This document shows, one piece after another, positions 1-9,553 of a DNA stretch of 64,000 nt. Position 1 is the first letter of the stretch, and every line of letters starts with the position of its first letter. The DNA is from Neckera pumila (lineage: Eukaryota > Streptophyta > Bryopsida > Hypnales > Neckeraceae), in NCBI GenBank assembly GCA_963969595.1, contig OZ018411.1, forward strand, positions 28,717,445 through 28,781,444, in the 5' to 3' direction. The notes under the pieces are model-generated. The model was not told where the DNA came from. It did not search any database and saw only the letters and a list, made by a program, of their open reading frames with translations. The position numbers and the translations under genes are program-made.

Positions 1-295
1 CAAATATGTAAGCAAATATTGATATGAGTACAAATTTGCACAAGTATATATATGATTATAGATATGGATATGATTGTTGATATAGGTATTGATTATTCCA
101 CATTTTTTGGTAACAACTTACATTAACATTAGTATATGAAACCATATATTTTGAAAAATAAAATAAAAAATTAGACAAGGGTATTTGACTTCAATTATGC
201 TGATTGAAGCTTAAACATAATTATTTTAGAGAGACATCCACTCAAATACACCATACACAACCTTTAAATTTTATTATAGTTGTATTGTGGTGGTT
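1..295. other. AT-rich spacer
   Basis: No gene or recognisable element seen. Simple AT-rich sequence left of the first MITE. Confidence 0.6.
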
Positions 296-1003
296 TGTTG
301 CAAGAAACACTTGTCTTTTTTTTTTGTCTCCTTAGGCCTTGGACAGTGGTTTTTTGCTCATAACTTTTGCATTATACATCCGTTTTTTGTGAAATTTGAA
401 ATGAAGGTACATGTGATAGACTTTGATTAATTTTTTTTCAATTTTTTAAAATTATTTTTCAATTTTAAACTTTCCCCGATTGGATGTCTACCTTGGTCAT
501 TTTGGGGGATTCTACTCATTCTAGTACTATTTCCAATTCAAAAATCCAAATTTGAAGGTCAAAATTGGGATACAAGGACTTCTATTCCATACTAAAGTTA
601 CACAAGCCTACAAAGAGATTTTCTAAAAGCAATAAAGTGTCCACCTTCCTCATGTGCTCAAAATGCAATACCTTTGTGCACGTGTAATGAACAAAATTTT
701 TTTCTTGAAGATGCAAATGGTTGAGAAGAGGCATCTTCAAGTTATTTTATTTTATTTATTGAACCTTTTTACTATTTTCTAGAAATCAAATTCCAATGTG
801 TATTTTTTTATATTTTTCATCACTGTTTTTTTGTATATAACTTTTAGAGATAAATTTTTCTAGGCTTGAATTTTTTTACACATACTATTTTGTATGCTTT
901 ACAAGTTTTCCATATTTTATTTCTTTTGAAAAAAATTATTCCAAAGTCATAGCACTCTAATATTAAAGTTGTTCAAAAACAAAAAAATGGCAAGTCTTGC
1001 AAC
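296..1003 (+). mobile_element. R1-family MITE, copy 1
   Basis: Starts with TTGTTGCAAGAAACACTTGTC and ends with CAAGTCTTGCAAC, an imperfect terminal inverted repeat. The interior shares several segments with the copy at 23256-23988 in the same orientation, for example a motif of the type 'ataacttttga...tagatttttt'. It has no coding capacity. R1 is my name for a roughly 700-735 bp family with TTGCAAGAA-type ends, found about seven times here. This copy is diverged, so its limits are approximate. Confidence 0.5.
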
Positions 1004-1218
1004 TATTTTGGTTGGATATAACTAATCTTGCTTAAAATAGTTGTCCTAATACTAATGCTTTAATAATAACTTAAATGAAAGAATGTGTAGCTAAGCCCAA
1101 AATATTTGTAGTGTTTTTAAATTGATCCTAGCACTTAAAAAATTGCTCTAGAAAGTAGCTTTACACTTACACTCCTTTCTAATGTATGTTCATCTACATT
1201 GTTTGCAAGAAAGATTGG

Positions 1219-1506
1219 CATTAGATGAGATTCGGGGGTCTTGGAGGGCCTCGAGTTTCCCTACGTTCTATTGCGTTTCCAAACTGCGAGAACGCAGCTG
1301 CAGTAGCTGGCTGACGTGGCACAACGATTGCCACGTCATTTTTTGAAAAAAAAAAAAAAAATCTTCAGATGATATTTTGGTTAAAATTTATTTTTTTTTT
1401 TTGAAATTTTTTTTTCTGACACGCCCGGATTGGTGTTCCCTGAATCTAGCTAGATTGGAGAATGGGCCTAAAACGGCCCTTTAAGACCCCCAAATCTCAT
1501 TTAATG
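1219..1506. mobile_element. R2-family MITE, copy a
   Basis: A 288 bp element with inverted ends. The left end reads CATTAGATGAGATTCGGGGG, and the reverse complement of the right end reads CATTAAATGAGATTTGGGGG. The complementarity continues into a GGAGGGCC/AAGGGCC segment. The interior holds an inverted TGACGTGGC/GCCACGTCA pair and poly-A/T tracts. No ORF. R2 is my name for a short family with CATTA termini, found about six times in this window. Confidence 0.75.
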
Positions 1507-1509
1507 GTA

Positions 1510-2206
1510 TTGGTCATGTGTCACAAGGAGAATGCCAAAGCTTTCTTTTGCAATTATCTTTGAAGTATCACTTGTATGACCTTCAAATTTTAATTGGAGA
1601 TATCTGTCTAGAGTGCAATCATATTTCATATTTTTTAGAAATAAAAAAATTTATTTTATACTTTATGCGTCACGTTTTAAATTTTAAGGGTTTTGAGTAC
1701 CATGGAGTCTCCGAATTTAATGATCTAGAATTGAAATTTCCATAGTCTATTTCTACAATAAGAAGTCATATTTTTATCTAGGAGCATTCAAAAAAATATT
1801 TTATTTTATGTCCTCTGCATTCATGCAAATAGGGCTTCCTCATGCGTGCAATGTTAATAACTGGAGATGATTTCAGGGTCATTGTTTTAATAAAATCTCT
1901 TTACCATGAAGTCTTTCCAAGTGTCTAATTTTCAATTCTTTGGAAAAAAAAATTTCTAATTTTTACAAATTAAAATGTCAAAGTATCTATTTTTTTGCAA
2001 TTTTGCACTTTTCTAGTTTCCAACTTAGAGAATTTTTTAGTGCTTTTTCTTCATATAATACCTTCTTCTTACAGGTGTATACATTGGTATTATTTTAATA
2101 TTTAAATTTCAAAAAAAATTTAAAATTTTTTTATAGTACTCTTGAAGTAAAAGCTGAAAACGGCCAAAGAGGGACAAAAATATCCATTTTTTCTTGCAAC
2201 AATCCT
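1510..2206 (+). mobile_element. R1-family MITE, copy 2
   Basis: The whole length is alignable by eye to the reverse complement of 3443-4172, including the 'gtatacacct' and 'ctagaaaagtgcaaaattgcaa' segments. The right end (TTTTTTCTTGCAACAATCC) keeps the family terminus and the left end is eroded. Copies 1219-1506 (R2), this element and 2251-2542 (R2) sit almost end to end. Confidence 0.65.
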
Positions 2207-2250
2207 ATAATTCAAATTTGGTACCTCCAAAGACTATAAAGTTCATTATG

Positions 2251-2542
2251 CATTAGAGGGAATTTGGGGCCTTGGAGGGCCATTTTAGGCCCATTCTCCA
2301 ATTTGGCCTAATTCTACTAATAGTGGTACAGGTTGTCAAAATTTATTTAAAATAAATAAATTATTATTATTATTATTATTATTTTGCAAATATCATTTTA
2401 AGCAAAATAATTATTTATTTATTTTTTCAAAATGACATAGCAGTTGCTGTGCCTCGTCAGCCAGCTATTGCAGTTGCGTTCCCGTAGTCTAGGAATGTAA
2501 AGGAACTTGTAGCCCTCTAAGGCCCTCGAATCACCTCTAATG
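2251..2542. mobile_element. R2-family MITE, copy b
   Basis: The left end is CATTAGAGGGAATTTGGGGC. The reverse complement of the right end is CATTAGAGGTGATTCGAGGG. Both run into GGAGGGCC or AGAGGGC. The interior has a (TTA)n/(ATT)n run and a 'cgtcagccagctattgcagttgcgttc' region matching copy a in inverted order. Non-coding. Confidence 0.75.
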
Positions 2543-3442
2543 ATTTCACTTTTTCCTTGTCTATATATTTTTTCTATTGTAGCTTTTCTAATGTTTGTTT
2601 TAATAAATCACTTTATTATTTAAATTTATTGGAAGTCTAGTATATTTTTCTTTCATCAATATTTATAGATTTCTTTATTAAATTATAAAAAAATATATAT
2701 ATATACTCCATATTTCATATTGATTTTGATAATTTTATCAATTTTTGCATTTTATTTTTGTCCATTGAGTAATATTTTTGAAAATGAAAAAAATTTATTA
2801 AAATAACTTTTTTCAAATACATTCTTTTACCCAAATAATTAGGCAACTTTTTGTTTAATATTAATTAAAAAATTGGGAGCTTTATTTCATGTAAAAAGAA
2901 AAGACATTATTTGAGAACGCACAATGTCTTCAACTTGATATATTTGAAGATACAAAATAGACTCTTTTCCTTAAGACATCAATTCCATGATTCATTTGAG
3001 TAAAGACGTTGAGAACTAAAGATGTCAAATGAACAATTTTCAAGAAAACGTAGAATTGAAGTATGCACATAATTTTTCATGTAGGAATCTGATAATTTGT
3101 GGCTTTAAAACTATCTTTGTAAAAAGTTTACACCTTTTAAAAACACTTGAATGAAATAGTCTTTTTAATGAAAAATACTTTCTGATGCAGTGGTACATAT
3201 TGCATTCATCAATATACAAATAATGAACTTATCAAAGTAGGGACCCTTAATTATAGAACTTTATCGATTCCAACTTCAAAATTCATAATTAAATCTAGTA
3301 TGAATTGACTCAAATTATAGAAGCACTTGTAGTAGATGCAACTTCTATTTTCATTTACTGAAAATTATATCACGTGGTCTAATAATTGCAAAATTGAATT
3401 AAATTTCCAAAATTAAAATCAACTCTTAAGATTGGATGTGGG
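2543..3442. other. AT-rich spacer
   Basis: About 900 bp of AT-rich sequence with no credible ORF, RNA gene or terminal repeat that I can see. Confidence 0.6.
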
Positions 3443-4172
3443 TCGTTGCAAGAATGACCTTCTGTTTTTGTTCCACTTTGGCCGTTTTCAGCCATTTTTT
3501 TGGGAGTACTATAAAAATAGAAAAACATTTTAAAAAAAATATGAAAAACATGAGAAATGTATACACCTATAAGAAAAAGATACCCTATGAAGGAAAAGCA
3601 AAAAAAAATTCTTTAAATAGGAGAACTAGAAAAGTGCAGAATTGCAAGAAAATACATACTTTAACATTTTAATTTGTAAAAAATAGGAAAAGTAATTTAA
3701 AAAAAAATTGGAAAATGACATTTGAGAAGACTTTATGGTAAAGAGATTTCACCAAAGAAATGATCCTAAAACCATCTTCAATGTTTACAATTGCATGCGC
3801 AAAGGAGCCCTCTTTGAATGGATGTAGAGGATATAAAATAAAACATTTTTTAATGCCCCTTGGTAGAAACATGATTTCCTACTATGGAAATAGACCATAG
3901 AAATTTCAGCTCCAAATCATTAAATTTGGGGACTCCTTATATAGTAAAAATCCTAAAATTAAAAACGTGACAAATTAGTTTAAATGATTTTTAAATATAA
4001 AATGATTTTTGAAAATTTCTGAAAAATATGAGATATGATTAAACTCATAAGAAGAATCTCTACTAAAAATTTCAAATTCATCCAAGTCATGCTTCTAAAG
4101 TTATTGCAAAATGAAGCTTCGGCACTACGTTTGTAACAATGTTTCAGTACCGGTCTTTCATGCAATCACTCA
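3443..4172 (-). mobile_element. R1-family MITE, copy 3
   Basis: Nearly identical along its length to 12463-13192, including the same boundaries GTCGTTGCAAGAATGACC and CTTTCATGCAATCAC. These ends form an imperfect terminal inverted repeat of about 18 bp. It lies in the opposite orientation to copies 1, 2, 4 and 6. Short open frames in it are shared by copy 5 but look like AT-rich chance frames. Confidence 0.8.
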
Positions 4173-4649
4173 TGTTCATAAAGTAAACTTTTAAATATTG
4201 ATCTGCATTTTTTTGAAGGTTGCATATCTAAAATCATTTTTCAATAAATTTTTGTTGAAATATTAGAAAAAGTTGCATTTGACCCACTTTGATTCATAAC
4301 TTACGGACTTTTATTGCATTAATTATAAAATTATTGAAGTTGGATTGAGGGCGGCTCATAAATCTCCACCCTAAAATGTTCATTGTGAGTATATTAAAAC
4401 TTTAAATATACGCCTTGGTGGTAGAAGATGCTTTTTAGGGTAGGGTATATTCATACCTTGACCTTGAAAAGTGGATGTTGTGCCGTTTGGATGATTTCAT
4501 AGAGGCTTAAAGGATGGAAAAAAGAAATCATCCAATTTTTTTTTGGAGGAGAGGAGTTGCTTGAATGCATTGAAAGTTAATGAAATTGGATATTCTTTTA
4601 ATTTGGTATATTTTGACTTTTCTACATAAGAAGTGCTCAATCCACAAAT

Positions 4650-4651
<2 letters not shown>

Positions 4652-4682
<31 letters not shown>
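4652..4682. repeat. (TA)n microsatellite
   Basis: An uninterrupted TA dinucleotide run of about 15 units in AT-rich spacer. Confidence 0.9.
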
Positions 4683-4685
<3 letters not shown>

Positions 4686-4894
4686 TGTTTTTGCAACAAC
4701 AATCTCTTTGTCCTTGATGTGAATTTAAACCATAAACATAACCTTGTTTGAATTTAAGCCCAACAAATGAGATGAAGTTAATAAAGTATCTTTCTACTCC
4801 AAATTGAAATTCTAAAGAAATTCTAAAATTGAATATCCATATCCATACATACATATCTTTAAGACATGCTGTTTGTTTAGTTTAGTTTAGTACG

Positions 4895-4975
4895 TTGAGA
4901 TCTCCCGAACCGTGCATCCTCTGGACGCATGCTTGGTATTGTCGGAAAGCCCTCAGTGAGGAGGTACCGAGCATT
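4895..4975 (-). other. G+C-rich stem-loop in AT-rich spacer
   Basis: A block of higher G+C than its surroundings. On the minus strand, positions 4932 down to 4903 can form an imperfect hairpin with arms ending GCGTCC and GGATGC, followed by GGTTCGGGAGATC. The shape and the GGTTCGGGAG tail faintly resemble the 3' end (domains V-VI) of plant organellar group II introns. This could be an organelle DNA insertion, but pairing has three mismatches, so the identity is a guess. Confidence 0.25.
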
Positions 4976-5272
4976 TCTTAAGTTAAAAAATTACAAAAAT
5001 TGCTTTTACTTTTATTTCAGCCGTGGCGGGCACACTAGTATATTTTATTGCAATTTGAAATTTGGACCTATAACATGATCTTCTGATTTTCTAATTTACA
5101 CAAAATCACGATTTACTTCCCCCTTTCAAATAGTTTCTACTGAATTGGTCAGACTCGCCGTGTTGGGAGAGAAGTGCCCGGCTCCGAAAAGTTCCTCCAC
5201 TTCACAATTCTCACTCGCATTTAGGGTTTCGAGAGTTGATGTCGGTACAATTTTGTGTGGCCTGAGCGAGCG

Positions 5273-5470
5273 ATGGTGAACTGCTATCCCCGGACGCCTC
5301 TGGCAATTGCAGGAGCCGCTCTTTGGGTGTTCGGGGCACTAGCGTGTATGGAAGCAGGGCGAAGGCTGTCCTGGCAGAACGTGGAGCGTCAAGCAGCCCG
5401 CACGCAGGCCCGCGATGCGCTTCTTCTACAGAAACTGAGATTTCGTAAGTCTGGAGGTCAGGAATTTTAG
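5273..5470 (+). CDS. Possible small membrane protein (or first exon of one)
   Basis: The ATG at 5273 opens 65 codons. The protein begins MVNCYPRTPLAIAGAALWVF, giving a hydrophobic segment at residues 9-27, followed by an Arg/Gln-rich tail. I do not recognise the family. A good splice donor, GTAAGT, lies at 5445-5450 after codon 57, so the true product may be an exon ending there. No matching acceptor or second exon could be fixed. It lies 300 bp upstream of the TAF5 start, on the same strand and in the G+C-rich island. It could instead be part of the TAF5 5' leader. The final part belongs to the tandem repeat described next. Confidence 0.3.
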   Translation: MVNCYPRTPLAIAGAALWVFGALACMEAGRRLSWQNVERQAARTQARDALLLQKLRFRKSGGQEF

Positions 5471-5506
5471 TTGCGCTTTCCGGTTGCGCTTTCTGGGTTT
5501 GTGGGG

Positions 5507-5536
5507 ATGGAAGAGGAGAATGAGCAAGCAATGTGA
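5507..5536 (+). promoter_or_regulatory. uORF 1 in the TAF5 leader
   Basis: ATG followed by eight codons and TGA. It encodes MEEENEQAM, almost the same as the first residues of TAF5. If transcribed it could reduce initiation at 5769. Whether the TAF5 transcript begins upstream of it is unknown. Confidence 0.35.
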
Positions 5537-5628
5537 TGCGCTTGTTCTGCAGAAACTGAAATGTCGTGAGTTTGGGGGTTAGGAGGTTTGGTTTCGCATT
5601 CCGTTCTGTTTAGGGTTTCGTGGGGATG

Positions 5629-5646
5629 ATGGAAGAGGAGAATTAG
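5629..5646 (+). promoter_or_regulatory. uORF 2 in the TAF5 leader
   Basis: Encodes MEEEN then TAG. An in-frame ATG also sits one codon earlier, at 5626. It is the second copy of the start-like motif in the tandem units. Confidence 0.35.
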
Positions 5647-5768
5647 CAAGAAGTGTGATGCGCTACTTCCGTAGAAGCTGGAATTTGGGAACTCCGGAGG
5701 TTAGGGATAGGGTTTGGGGTTTTCGATTTGCGTTGTGCTTGGGGTTCAGGGTTTAGGATTTGATTGGG

Positions 5769-7754
5769 ATGGAGGAAGAGAAAGTGGAGCAAGCTGTGTT
5801 GGCCTACTTGAAGAGCAAAGGCTATCGGCAAGCGGAGCTTGCGTTTCACGATGAGCAGCAGCGGCTTCGAAGCAGCAGTGCGTTAGACACCGCCGTGGAC
5901 CCCAGCATTGCGAATCCTATTCTATTTTATGCCAAGTCCGAGAATGATCCCAACAGGTACAAGGAGAGTTACAACAAACTTAGGTCATGGGTTTACCAAT
6001 CCTTAGATAGTTACAAAAACGAGCTCATGCGAATTCTCTATCCAGTGTTTGCGCATTGCTACATAGATTTGGTGGGGAAAGGGTTTACGCAGGAGGCTCG
6101 CGAGTTTTTGCAGAAGTTCCGAGAGGATCATGAAGCAGCTCATGTTCGCGATATTCAAAAATTGGAAGGTGTATTGTCTCCTCAGCATTTGCAGGAGTCG
6201 GAACTTGTGCTTACTCTGAGGAAAAACAAGCGGGACGTGAAAATGTGTCAGTACTCTTTCGAGTTGCTTCTGCAGTACCTGCATGGGACGGACAGCATGC
6301 TCATGCTGGGCATTGTTAATGAGCATTTGAATATTCATGTGTTGCCTGGTCCACCGTCGGCTCTGCCTAAAGAAGATGAGATTCTTGCACAAGGGACTTT
6401 AGATTATATGAACCAGAAGGAGATTCGGTGGGGAGCGCTCGAGGATTCATTAGAAGAGAAGTTCGAAAAGGAGACTGCTGCTGCGGCATTACTTGAGAAA
6501 GATTTGGCTGGGAAGAAGGAGGGCGAGGGGGAGGATGGGAAAACCAAAGCGGCTGGAGGAGCTGGGAATAAGAAGGCGAAGAAGGACAAAACCAGCACAG
6601 CTGGTCCGGGGGTAACTGCAAAGTCAACTGGTCCTGGAAGTGCTCCTCGTGTGAAAGCTGAGCTGCCGATGCCCACAATGTCAGAGGAGGTGGAGAAACA
6701 GGTCTTGGAGGATTTTCGGAAGCGTGCTCGTTTGGGTAGTAACTCCCTTCCCTCTGTAAGTTTTTACAGCTTCATCAACACCCACAATAGTCTGAATTGT
6801 GCAGCAATCTCTGGCGATGGTGCACTAGTTGCTGGAGGATTCTCTGATTCGTCTGTCAAGGTTTGGGACATGGCAAAACATGGGAAGCATAACACGCAGG
6901 ATAAACCTTCTAGCAATGGGTTCACAGAGACCAGAGAGTCTGCAATGGAGGGTTCAAAATCGTCATATTCTCTTCTGCAAGGGCATGCAGGACCTGTTTA
7001 TGCTGCTAGCTTCAGCCCAGAGAGTGACTTCCTGCTTACTTCGTCTGCGGATTGCACTGTGAGATTATGGAGTATGAAGCTAAAGACTAATTTAATGGGA
7101 TACAAAGGTCACAATTTCCCAGTTTGGGATGTTCAGTACAGTCCTGTTGGGCATTACTTTGCAACAGCTTCCCATGATCGGACTGCGCGGGTGTGGTGTA
7201 TGGAACGAATGCAGCCACTGCGTATATTAGTAGGGCATATGTCTGATGTTGATTGCTTACAATGGCATGTCAACTGTAATTACATAGCAACTGGAGGCAC
7301 AGACAACACAGTGCGGCTATGGGATGTGCAGACTGGAGAGTGTTTGCGTGTCTTTAATGGCCATTGTGGCACGGTCTTGTCTTTGGCAATGTCTAGTGAT
7401 GGTCGCTACATGGCCTCAGGAGACGATCGTGGCGCAATATTCATGTGGGACCTTGGATCTGGCCAGTGTGTAGCTCCTTTAATGGGCCACACTAGCTGTG
7501 TTTGGACCTTGGCCTTCAGTGGTGAGGGTTCATTACTGGCTTCTGGCTCTGCAGACAACACGGTTCGGCTATGGGACGTGAATGCCAGCAGCAAAGGCTC
7601 TCGCTCTGAAGACAAGGCAACGAGGCATCTTCGGCTTCTGAAAACTCTTCCGACGAAAGCGACTCCAGTTTATGCTCTCAAATTCTCTAGGACGAATCTT
7701 TTACTAGCTGCAGGAGCTTTCAGTCCTTCCCAAGCATCAAAAGCATCAATCTAA
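5769..7754 (+). CDS. TAF5: Transcription initiation factor TFIID subunit 5 (TAF5)
   Basis: Uninterrupted 661-residue protein, close to the usual plant TAF5 length. Residues 1-35 are a LisH-like helix pair (EQAVLAYLKSKGYRQAELAF). Residues about 49-190 are the TAF5 NTD2 domain (NPILFYAKSENDPNRY through EHLNIHVLPG). Residues about 230-300 form a Lys/Glu/Ala-rich linker. From about 333 there are six clear WD40 repeats (GHAGPVYAASFSPE, GHNFPVWDVQYSP, GHTSCVWTLAFSG, each ending in a W-D or W-x dipeptide) and a weaker seventh ending at the C-terminus. TAF5 scaffolds TFIID in the nucleus, the NTD2 dimerising and the WD40 propeller binding the TAF6-TAF9 histone-fold pair. The ATG at 5769 is chosen because the frame upstream has no other ATG and the LisH starts there. 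No introns are visible, which is unusual since many plant TAF5 genes are split. The intact frame speaks for a functional gene, possibly fixed after retroposition. Confidence 0.95.
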   Translation: MEEEKVEQAVLAYLKSKGYRQAELAFHDEQQRLRSSSALDTAVDPSIANPILFYAKSENDPNRYKESYNKLRSWVYQSLDSYKNELMRILYPVFAHCYIDLVGKGFTQEAREFLQKFREDHEAAHVRDIQKLEGVLSPQHLQESELVLTLRKNKRDVKMCQYSFELLLQYLHGTDSMLMLGIVNEHLNIHVLPGPPSALPKEDEILAQGTLDYMNQKEIRWGALEDSLEEKFEKETAAAALLEKDLAGKKEGEGEDGKTKAAGGAGNKKAKKDKTSTAGPGVTAKSTGPGSAPRVKAELPMPTMSEEVEKQVLEDFRKRARLGSNSLPSVSFYSFINTHNSLNCAAISGDGALVAGGFSDSSVKVWDMAKHGKHNTQDKPSSNGFTETRESAMEGSKSSYSLLQGHAGPVYAASFSPESDFLLTSSADCTVRLWSMKLKTNLMGYKGHNFPVWDVQYSPVGHYFATASHDRTARVWCMERMQPLRILVGHMSDVDCLQWHVNCNYIATGGTDNTVRLWDVQTGECLRVFNGHCGTVLSLAMSSDGRYMASGDDRGAIFMWDLGSGQCVAPLMGHTSCVWTLAFSGEGSLLASGSADNTVRLWDVNASSKGSRSEDKATRHLRLLKTLPTKATPVYALKFSRTNLLLAAGAFSPSQASKASI

Positions 7755-8418
7755 AGACAACAATTCAAGGCAGCATGTTCCGAGAGTCTCCAAGTGCATA
7801 TGCTAGTAGGATGTCATGATGCTGCACTCGACTCCATGAGACAATGCTCTTATATAGTAGGATGTCCTTGCTTGTGTCACTCATGAAGGTATGTAAGTAG
7901 TCGACGATCCTTTAGATGAGAGCTGCAGTTACTTGTTCATTTGTGTAAATCCATTGTGGTCTCAGGCATTAAGTAGAGAATTGAACTTGTCTCTGCTGGG
8001 AGTCGATTATTGTTTTAGATTTTTTACCTGTCAGAAAAGCTGCTTGAGCGTTCCGCGCTGAGCCAATCTTGCATCTAGATATGTTTGCTTCGAAGCCAGT
8101 CCTTTTTTGGCGTTGATCTAATTGTTGACAGAGCATACTTTGCCACAGTTTATTCAGACCATTGATTCAAGTGCTTGTTGAATGGATTTGCATACAGCTG
8201 GGACTAAACCAATTACTTGTATATTTTCATAGATGTGCCTGAATCTTGGCTTGAAATTTGTCTTGACGCTGAGGGAATGTCATTTATGTTATCTCTAAGC
8301 GACAATATACCGCAGTGATTGTTATTTGAAGTTGCTTTCGCGGCTATGACTTTCGCATCCGTCTCCTTTTCATCAAGGAAGAGTTTGCCCTCAACATCCG
8401 GAGCCGACGCATTAGGGG
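7755..8418. other. TAF5 3' region
   Basis: Probably the TAF5 3' UTR and downstream spacer. No second gene seen. Confidence 0.5.
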
Positions 8419-8718
8419 TAGTCACGGCATGTTCAGAGCGGCAGTGAACAATGAATATTCATGCCCTGTCGGCGTAGGGTTGGCTTCCTTTGGCCGGAAT
8501 ATTCTTAGTGTGACATTGTTTGTTCACCCTCAACATCCACCTTCGGAGGTGAAGGTTGAGGGTGAACAATCAATAGCACGCTAAGAATATTCCTTTCCTT
8601 CCTCTTTATTGGCTTAGATTGTCTTGCCAATTACCTCCATCCAACCAACGAGTGACCCCATTATTGATTATTCATTGTTCTGACCAGTTGACTAAAGAGG
8701 GTGGTCACGGCATGTTCA
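8419..8718. mobile_element. Foldback (MITE-like) element with 49 bp hairpin arms
   Basis: The core 8496-8544 pairs with 8545-8593: GGAATATTCTTAGTGTG against CACGCTAAGAATATTCC, and TGTTCACCCTCAAC against GTTGAGGGTGAACA. An outer pair (GAACAATGAATATTCA at 8446 and GATTATTCATTGTTC at 8666-8680) continues the fold. GTCACGGCATGTTCA occurs directly repeated at 8421 and 8704. No ORF. It resembles a foldback MITE, and a transcript through it would form a long hairpin. Confidence 0.65.
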
Positions 8719-8989
8719 AAAAACGTGGCTTTTCATTGGTTCCATGAAACACTTTACATTGTTTTAATGTAGAAAATTCTTGTAGCCCTTTTAACAAGGA
8801 ATCCAAAAATATAATTATATAAATGAAATGAATATTTTTTAGGACAATAATAGCGTTAAAAATCTAATTATATGAATTTTTTAATACATGTATCATAGGA
8901 CAAGCTACCCAACTTTGGGGACTTTTTAATAAAATTTTAATTTTAATTGGAGGGAACTTTTTGTAAGGTTTTTAAAAATTATGCATAGG

Positions 8990-9553
8990 TGTTCCAACTC
9001 TTTATATATATTGTGAATTTTTTTTCTAATATGTATAGAACCCAACGTTTTCTACATTTTTAAAAAAAAAATTTGGTCTTCACCCAACATTTTGGTCTTT
9101 TTAATTTGATATAATTTTTACAAAAGCCGTCCTCTAAGCCTTTTAAATGCCAATGACCCCCCGCATATAATATAAGAATTGCGTACCCGGGTCCTTTGCG
9201 CGCAGACTTTTTAGCATTGAAGATTGTTTCAAGATAATTTTTTTGGTGAAACCTCTTTATCATAAAGTCTCTTCAAATGGCCAATTTTTAATGTCTTTGA
9301 AAACTATTTTATCTACTTTTTACAAATTAAATCGTCAAAGCATCTATTATCTGTCATTCTATTTTGTAAATAACTTTTGACCTATATTTTTTTGAGTCTC
9401 AAATTTTGGTGATACATTATTTTTAGTATTATACTAATTATCTTTATTTTATTTTATTTTTAAAAATTTATATGCAAAAGATCATAGTACAATGAGTACT
9501 AGTCCAAAACAAGCAAAAGTGGAACAAAATTGATGGGTCATTCATGCAATGAC
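8990..9553 (+). mobile_element. R1-family MITE, copy 4 (left end lost)
   Basis: From about 9170 rightwards it follows copy 6 (23640-23988): 'tttcaagat', 'ataacttttga', 'tatgcaaaag', 'gagtactagtccaaaacaagcaaaagtgg', and it ends near GGTCATTCATGCAATGACC. The left boundary is not recognisable, so the start given is a guess. Confidence 0.5.

Larger units (their letters stand above)
4173..5200. other. Spacer with (TA)n tract
   Basis: No gene seen. It holds a (TA)n microsatellite at about 4652-4682 and a G+C-richer stem-loop near 4895-4970. The last 200 bp rise in G+C towards TAF5 and probably hold its promoter. I see no convincing TATA box. Confidence 0.55.
5414..5800 (+). repeat. Imperfect ~122 bp tandem units leading into the TAF5 start codon
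   Basis: GATGCGCT followed by a shared 'cttctncagaaactg..at' segment recurs at 5414, 5535 and 5657 (spacing 121 and 122 bp). The linked motif GGGGATG(AT)GGAAGAGGAGAA places ATGs at 5507 and 5629, and the real start region of TAF5 (ATGGAGGAAGAGAA at 5769, then TGTGTTGGCCTACTTG) is a further diverged unit. The two upstream ATGs open uORFs 5507-5536 (MEEENEQAM) and 5629-5646 (MEEEN). Their first residues mimic the TAF5 N-terminus, MEEEKVEQAV. Confidence 0.7.

Noticed and set aside
3436..3672. Conserved-looking frame shared by 3436 and 12477
   Set aside because: Both lie in copies of the same MITE, so similarity reflects DNA duplication. The frame is low-complexity Lys/Asn-rich.
5760..5768. TTG-initiated extension of TAF5 (three extra codons)
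   Set aside because: Plant nuclear genes start at ATG. The ATG at 5769 starts directly before the LisH helix.
6003..6678. Minus-strand frames opposite TAF5
   Set aside because: Shadows produced by the codon bias of the TAF5 frame.
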